DNA of 10,883 nucleotides from CAVSWN01 sp046728115 (GTDB lineage Bacteria > Acidobacteriota > Vicinamibacteria > Vicinamibacterales > CAVVIG01): NCBI GenBank assembly GCA_046728115.1, contig JBKPDW010000370.1, forward strand, positions 1 through 10,883, written 5' to 3'. Under the pieces are notes generated by a model. That model saw only the letters and a list, made by a program, of their open reading frames with translations. It did not search any database and had not been told where the DNA came from. Each line of letters starts with the position of its first letter. The first letter of the stretch is position 1. The position numbers and the translations under genes are program-made. This document shows positions 7,223-10,883 of this stretch, piece by piece.

Positions 7223-8650
7223 ATGAGTTCGAGAGCTGGGAGGGGAGTGCGGGTCGGGGCGGGGGTGGCGGCAGCTACCGCGGTGGCGACCATCGCAGTG
7301 GCCTGGCGCTTGACGCTCCAGGCGGCACCGGCAGACTTACCGAACGCGGTGACGTTCACGCGCGATATCGCGCCGATTTTACAGCGCAGCTGCCAGAACT
7401 GCCATCGACCGGACGGCGTGGCGCCGATGTCACTGGAAACCTACGAGGACGTGCGTCCCTTCGCGCGCGCGATCAAGCAGCGCACTGCGATCGGTCCGCA
7501 TCGCGGCGTGATGCCGCCCTGGTACATCGAAAAGAACGTCGGCATCCAGAAGTACAAGAACGATCCGTCGCTGTCAGACGCGGAGGTTGCGATGATCGGT
7601 CGATGGGTCGACAGCGGCGCGCCGCAGGGCAATCCCGCCGACTTGCCGCCGCCGCGCCGTTTCGACGATCTGAACTCGTGGGCCATCGGGACTCCGGACC
7701 TGGTCGTGTCGACGAAGGAGATGGTCGTCCAGGCGAATTCGCCCGACTGGTGGGGCGAGATCGATCCCGTGCCGACGAGCCTGACGGAGGACCGATACGT
7801 GGCCGCGCTGCAGATTCGCGAGGTGAACGACGTCCCGAGCAAGGACACCAGCGGCCGGACGACGGTCGGCGGTCGGTTCGTGTTCCACCACATGATCTGG
7901 GCGACCGATCAGGGCGGCGGCGGCGGCACGAATACGCCGTGGCCGGTGCATGAAGTGGGTCGCGGGCCCGACTTCTTTCCGCCCGAAGGTGGCCGCCTGC
8001 TGAAGGCTGGCGAGAAGATCGTGTCCAACTCGGTTCACATCCACTCGAATGGCCGCGACACGAGGGCGCATCTCGAAATCGGCTTCAAGTTCCATCCGAA
8101 GGGATATCAGCCGACGGTGAAGCCGTCGCTGAGCCGCAGCCTCGGCAACGGGGTCGATATTTCGATCCGGCCGAACGAGGCGAATCAGGAATTGCACGCG
8201 TACACCGTGCTGCAGGACCACACGAAAATCACGTCGTTCGAGCCGCACCTGCACGCGCCGGGCTCCCGCATGTGCCTCGAGGCGATCTGGGGCTACACCA
8301 TCCAGACGCTGACCTGCGCCGGCTACGATCACAACTGGGTTCGCGGCTACGACTATGCCGACGATGCCGTGCCGCTCCTGCCGAAGGGCACGATCCTGCA
8401 CATCATCGGATACATGGACAATTCGCCGGCGAACCGGAACGTGCCCGATCCGCGCAACTGGCAGGGTTCGGGGAATCGATCCGTGGCGAACATGTTCATC
8501 GATCTGGGGCAGGGGGTCGCGTTGAGCGACGAGCAGTTCCGAGAGGAGATGATCAAGCGTCGCCAGTCGAGCAAGGACGACGTCATCATCGGCTGCCCGC
8601 TGTGCAACACCGTTCAGGTCCCGAAGAGCACGAGCAACCAGCAGCAATGA
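7223..8650 (+). CDS. exported heme-c / type II copper monooxygenase-like protein
   Basis: This 475-residue protein begins with an uncleaved anchor or signal peptide (hydrophobic 12-28). A c-type heme domain follows, with CQNCH at 57-61 and a likely axial Met97 in VMPPW. The middle and C-terminal parts carry the ligand set of PHM/DBM-type copper monooxygenases: H222 and H223 (FHHMIW), H272 in VHIHSNG (H274 is an alternative), H342 and H344 (EPHLHAPGSRM), and M424 (VANMFIDLG). Each heme domain could pass electrons straight to the copper site. It is related to the divergent protein at 5039-7075 in heme and copper domains but has no TPR. The tail holds an extra CPLC pair (458-461). Its TGA stop overlaps the next gene's ATG. 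Substrate unknown; a periplasmic or surface location is likely. Confidence 0.88.
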   Translation: MSSRAGRGVRVGAGVAAATAVATIAVAWRLTLQAAPADLPNAVTFTRDIAPILQRSCQNCHRPDGVAPMSLETYEDVRPFARAIKQRTAIGPHRGVMPPWYIEKNVGIQKYKNDPSLSDAEVAMIGRWVDSGAPQGNPADLPPPRRFDDLNSWAIGTPDLVVSTKEMVVQANSPDWWGEIDPVPTSLTEDRYVAALQIREVNDVPSKDTSGRTTVGGRFVFHHMIWATDQGGGGGTNTPWPVHEVGRGPDFFPPEGGRLLKAGEKIVSNSVHIHSNGRDTRAHLEIGFKFHPKGYQPTVKPSLSRSLGNGVDISIRPNEANQELHAYTVLQDHTKITSFEPHLHAPGSRMCLEAIWGYTIQTLTCAGYDHNWVRGYDYADDAVPLLPKGTILHIIGYMDNSPANRNVPDPRNWQGSGNRSVANMFIDLGQGVALSDEQFREEMIKRRQSSKDDVIIGCPLCNTVQVPKSTSNQQQ

Positions 8651-9582
8651 CGAGCAGATTTCATCCGGCGCCTGCCTGCGGCGCTCTCCTTGTTGCGATC
8701 GCGCTCGTCAGCGGGGGATCCCTGCGCGCCGCTGGACAGTCGTACTCCAGTGGTCAGCCGGTCTGGCCGGCGTTCGAAGGCTGGGAGAAGAACGACGACG
8801 GCTCGTTCAACTTCGTGTTCGGCTATATGAACGAGAACTGGCAGGAAGAGTTCGACGTGCCGATCGGCGCCGAGAACACCATCGAACCCGGCGGACCCGA
8901 TCGTGGGCAGCCGACGCACTTCCAGCCGCGCCGCAATCGCTTCATGTTTCGCGTCCGTGTTCCGAAGGATTGGGGCGACAAGGAAATGGTGTGGACGCTC
9001 GCCACGCGCGGTACCGCGCGAAAGGCGTACGCGTCGCTGCGCGCCGATCTCCTGATCGAGAATATCGATATCATGTCGGAGACCGGCGCGCTCGGCGCCG
9101 GTTCGAGCAATCCAGAGATTCGCGCCGACAAGCCGCCGGCGATTGCCATTGTTGGATCGAAGACGCTCAATGCAAAAGTAGGGCAACCGCTGACGCTCAG
9201 CGCGGTTGTGACCGACGACGGTGTGCCGAGGCGGCGACAATCCGGCGGCCCTCCGGGCCGCGGCAGCGAGCAGAATCCAGCGTGGCGGCCGCCCTCGCGG
9301 ATTACGGTCGGCAAGAACCTCGGCCTGCACCTGTCGTGGTTCGTCTATCGCGGCGCGGGTCAGGTCACATTCGATCCGGCCCAGGTCAAAACATGGGAGG
9401 ACACGCGTTCGGGCGCGAACTCGCCATGGGCGCCCCTCTGGACGCTGCCTCCCATGCCCGCCGACGGCAAGTACGTCGTCACCGCCACGTTCGCGGAGCC
9501 CGGCACTTACGTGCTTCGCGCGCGAGCTGACGATGGTGCGCTGACCAGCGACGAGGACGTGACGGTCACCGTGTCGCGTTGA
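8647..9582 (+). CDS. exported protein of unknown function with Ig-like C-terminal domain
   Basis: This 311-residue protein starts at the ATG that overlaps the upstream stop (ATGA, 8647-8650). No ribosome site is visible, so translation is probably coupled. Residues 1-29 are a signal peptide ending in LRAAG. Residues about 36-135 form a beta-rich region with a distinctive FEGWEKNDDGSFNFVFGYMN (43-62) and an EPGGPDRGQPTHFQPRRNRF (80-99) stretch. Residues about 163-310 look like a PKD/cadherin-type Ig fold: PLTLSAVVTDDG, a Gly/Arg/Pro-rich insertion (194-216), then GTYVLRARADDGALTSDEDV (286-305). No catalytic motif or metal-ligand cluster was recognised. The overlap suggests it is made in step with the copper monooxygenase-like protein and may be its partner, scaffold or maturation factor. 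That role is inferred from position only. Confidence 0.85.
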   Translation: MTSRFHPAPACGALLVAIALVSGGSLRAAGQSYSSGQPVWPAFEGWEKNDDGSFNFVFGYMNENWQEEFDVPIGAENTIEPGGPDRGQPTHFQPRRNRFMFRVRVPKDWGDKEMVWTLATRGTARKAYASLRADLLIENIDIMSETGALGAGSSNPEIRADKPPAIAIVGSKTLNAKVGQPLTLSAVVTDDGVPRRRQSGGPPGRGSEQNPAWRPPSRITVGKNLGLHLSWFVYRGAGQVTFDPAQVKTWEDTRSGANSPWAPLWTLPPMPADGKYVVTATFAEPGTYVLRARADDGALTSDEDVTVTVSR

Positions 9583-9762
9583 CACGATCGCGTGACACGA
9601 AACCCGCCGCAGGCAGCCAGATCATGAAGACCGTCGGCGCATCGGGCTCGCTCGAGACGCTCACGGTGCCGCCGTGCCGCTCGACGATCGCGCGCACGAT
9701 CGACAGCCCCAGGCCGCTCCCGCCGCACCAGACCGCGCCGGGTCCGCCTTGTAAAAACGATC
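9566..9762 (-). pseudogene. frameshifted C-terminal remnant of a sensor histidine kinase
   Basis: On the minus strand one frame encodes GGSGLGLSIVRAIVERHGG (9724-9668), the G2-box end of a HATPase_c ATP-binding domain, and runs to a stop at 9566. The residues that normally precede it, DRFYKADPARSG (9762-9727), are present but in another frame; 2 nt separate the two segments, so a single-base change could account for the break. Nothing of the phosphoacceptor His box, N box or G1 box is found upstream. In a third frame 9809-9753 encodes a membrane-like segment, ALLATSVGLLVVGTIVF. That could be the kinase's first membrane helix brought close by an internal deletion. The remnant overlaps the last 17 nt of the upstream gene, and no response regulator is nearby. 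Confidence 0.65.
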
Positions 9763-9848
9763 GTGCCGACGACGAGCAGCCCGACGCTCGTGGCGAGTAG
9801 CGCTGGCCGATCAGCAACTGCATGAAGTCGCCCGTGATTATCGATACT

Positions 9849-9871
9849 GTCCGCGCGTCACACGCGCGGAC
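9849..9871. repeat. perfect 9-bp inverted repeat
   Basis: GTCCGCGCG and CGCGCGGAC flank a 5-nt spacer, TCACA. There is no T-tract on either side, so it is not a standard intrinsic terminator. It lies between the kinase remnant and the second receptor's promoter region and could be an operator, a weak terminator of the upstream operon or a leftover of the rearrangement here. Confidence 0.6.
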
Positions 9872-9888
9872 TTCCTGCGCAGTCACAA

Positions 9889-9901
9889 TCTTTTAACAAT
9901 T
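9889..9901. repeat. second copy of the shared 13-bp word
   Basis: TCTTTTAACAATT is identical to 7105-7117. Here it lies 10 nt upstream of the proposed -35 box of the second receptor. This fits an activator or repressor site shared by the receptor and the copper monooxygenase pair, though no regulator gene is in view. Confidence 0.4.
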
Positions 9902-9910
9902 GCGACATCA

Positions 9911-9961
9911 TTGCCCAGCGAGGGGCGTTGGTGTAAGGTTCGCCAAACTGGACGAAGGAGG
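9911..9961 (+). promoter_or_regulatory. candidate promoter and ribosome site of the second TonB receptor
   Basis: TTGCCC (9911-9916) and TAAGGT (9934-9939) are 17 nt apart, giving a short leader of about 20 nt. AAGGAGG at 9955-9961 sits 5 nt before the ATG at 9967, and this strong site fixes the start. The ribosome site is secure; the promoter boxes are only moderate matches. Confidence 0.45.
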
Positions 9962-9966
9962 TCGCA

Positions 9967-10883
9967 ATGCCGCGATATGTCCGTCTCTCGTGCGTGGCGG
10001 TCCTGGCATGGTTGATCGTCCCTCAGCCTGCTTTCGCGCAGGCAACCGGCATTGCCGGCGTCGTGAAGGACACGAGCGGTGCGGTGCTGCCAGGCGTGAC
10101 GGTGGAGGCGGCGAGCGACGCCCTCATCGAGCGCGTGCGGACGGCGACGACCGATTCGCAAGGCCAGTACAAGATCGTCGACCTGCGGCCGGGCATCTAC
10201 ACGGTCACCTTTACGCTGCCCGGCTTTTCGACCGTCAAGCGCGAAGGCATCGAGCTGCCGGCCCAGTTCACGGCCACGGTCAGTCCGGAAATGAAGGTCG
10301 GCACGATCGAGGAAACGGTCGTCGTCAGCGCCGCCTCGCCCGTGGTCGACGTGCAAAACGTGGTCAAGCGGCAGGTGATCACGCAAGACACGATCGCCAC
10401 GATGCCGACGTCGAAGAACTGGTCGACGATTGGCGTGATGACCGTCGGCGTCTACAGCAATCAGAACGACGTCGGTGGATCGGCGGGCGAGCATCAGAAC
10501 CAGCTCAAGGCGCACGGCGGATCGTTCAACGATCGGCTCGTGCAGCTCGACGGGTTGATGAACGCAAACATGGCGTGCGCCTACTCGTGCACCGGGATCT
10601 CGACCAACGACATGTCGACGCAGGAGCTGAGCTACGAGTTCGGTGCGATCTCGGCCGAAGTGGCGGGCGGCGGCGTGCGCGTCAACATCATCCCCAAGGA
10701 GGGCGGGAATCGCTTCAGCGGGTCCGGCTTCTTCAATTTCGCGAACGACAAGCTGCAGGGCGACAATGTCGACGCCGCGCTACAACTCGCGGGTGTCCTG
10801 ACGGCGGACAGCATCCTGAAGATCTACGACGCGAGCGGCGCGTTCGGCGGCCCGCTGAAGAAGGACACGCTCTGGTTCTGGAC
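9967..10883 (+). CDS. TonB-dependent receptor, Oar-like, N-terminal part (runs off the window)
   Basis: At least 305 residues are present, and the frame is open to the window end. Residues 1-24 are a signal peptide ending PAFA before QA. Residues about 29-110 form the carboxypeptidase-regulatory-like domain (GVVKDTSGAVLPGVTVEA, QYKIVDLRPGIYTVTF). A TonB-box-like ETVVVSA follows at 116-122. The plug contains DRLVQLDGLM (189-198) and VRVNIIPKEGGNRFSG (237-252); the barrel begins with FGGPLKKDTLWFW at the edge. It has the same layout as the receptor at 1613-4669 and close sequence similarity through the first 130 residues. It differs in the plug, which has a surface-loop Cys pair (C203, C208) where the other has an aromatic-acidic segment. 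The two are therefore paralogues that probably recognise different ligands. The start is supported by AAGGAGG 5 nt upstream. Confidence 0.92.
   Translation, partial: MPRYVRLSCVAVLAWLIVPQPAFAQATGIAGVVKDTSGAVLPGVTVEAASDALIERVRTATTDSQGQYKIVDLRPGIYTVTFTLPGFSTVKREGIELPAQFTATVSPEMKVGTIEETVVVSAASPVVDVQNVVKRQVITQDTIATMPTSKNWSTIGVMTVGVYSNQNDVGGSAGEHQNQLKAHGGSFNDRLVQLDGLMNANMACAYSCTGISTNDMSTQELSYEFGAISAEVAGGGVRVNIIPKEGGNRFSGSGFFNFANDKLQGDNVDAALQLAGVLTADSILKIYDASGAFGGPLKKDTLWFW

Noticed and set aside
7574..8647. Minus-strand 357-codon open frame opposite the copper monooxygenase gene
   Set aside because: Composition is that of a high-GC mirror frame, while the opposite strand carries intact heme and copper motifs.
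9082..9102. Inverted repeat ACCGGCGC / GCGCCGGT with 5-nt spacer
   Set aside because: It lies inside the coding sequence of the Ig-like protein and follows from Gly/Ala codon choice; there is no T-tract.
9883..10515. Minus-strand 210-codon frame opposite the second receptor
   Set aside because: It is His/Asp/Arg-rich antisense of the receptor's conserved N-terminal domain, with no supporting motif.
1..10883. CRISPR arrays, insertion sequences, transposases or integrases
   Set aside because: No regularly spaced repeats, terminal inverted repeats with target duplications, or recombinase motifs were seen.

Overview
The window is high-GC bacterial DNA with a Gram-negative gene content: outer-membrane TonB-dependent receptors and exported c-type heme proteins. 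The receptors are of the Oar type, with an N-terminal carboxypeptidase-regulatory-like domain. Together with exported heme/copper monooxygenase-like proteins, they most resemble soil Acidobacteriota, probably Vicinamibacteria. That placement is inferred from gene style, not from a marker gene.

Layout. Positions 1-217 are the window edge, with only weak short reading frames. A DUF2252 protein (218-1549, minus) lies just downstream of a complete Oar-like receptor (1613-4669, minus). A hairpin terminator sits between them. The receptor has a near-consensus promoter (TTGACA-N17-TATCGT) and a strong AAGGAGG site. The 4670-5038 gap also holds a fragment resembling the 3' end of a tRNA-Ser. Next come two divergent exported proteins. 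One (5039-7075, minus) is a heme-c / type II copper monooxygenase-like protein with a C-terminal TPR region. The other (7223-8650, plus) is a heme-c / copper monooxygenase-like protein without TPRs. They share a 147-bp control region. The plus-strand gene overlaps by ATGA an exported protein of unknown function with an Ig-like C-terminus (8647-9582). The 9583-9966 gap carries the frameshifted end of a sensor histidine kinase (minus), a perfect 9-bp inverted repeat and a promoter region. A second Oar-like receptor (9967 onward, plus) runs off the right edge.

How the parts may work together (inference). Both monooxygenase-like proteins keep the full set of candidate copper ligands seen in the PHM/DBM family: an HH pair, a single His, HxH and Met. 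Each also has its own CxxCH heme domain, which could supply electrons in place of ascorbate. With a translationally coupled partner and two large outer-membrane receptors alongside, the simplest reading is a cell-envelope module that takes up and oxidises an organic substrate. The substrate cannot be read from the sequence. This divergent cassette is the most interesting part of the window.
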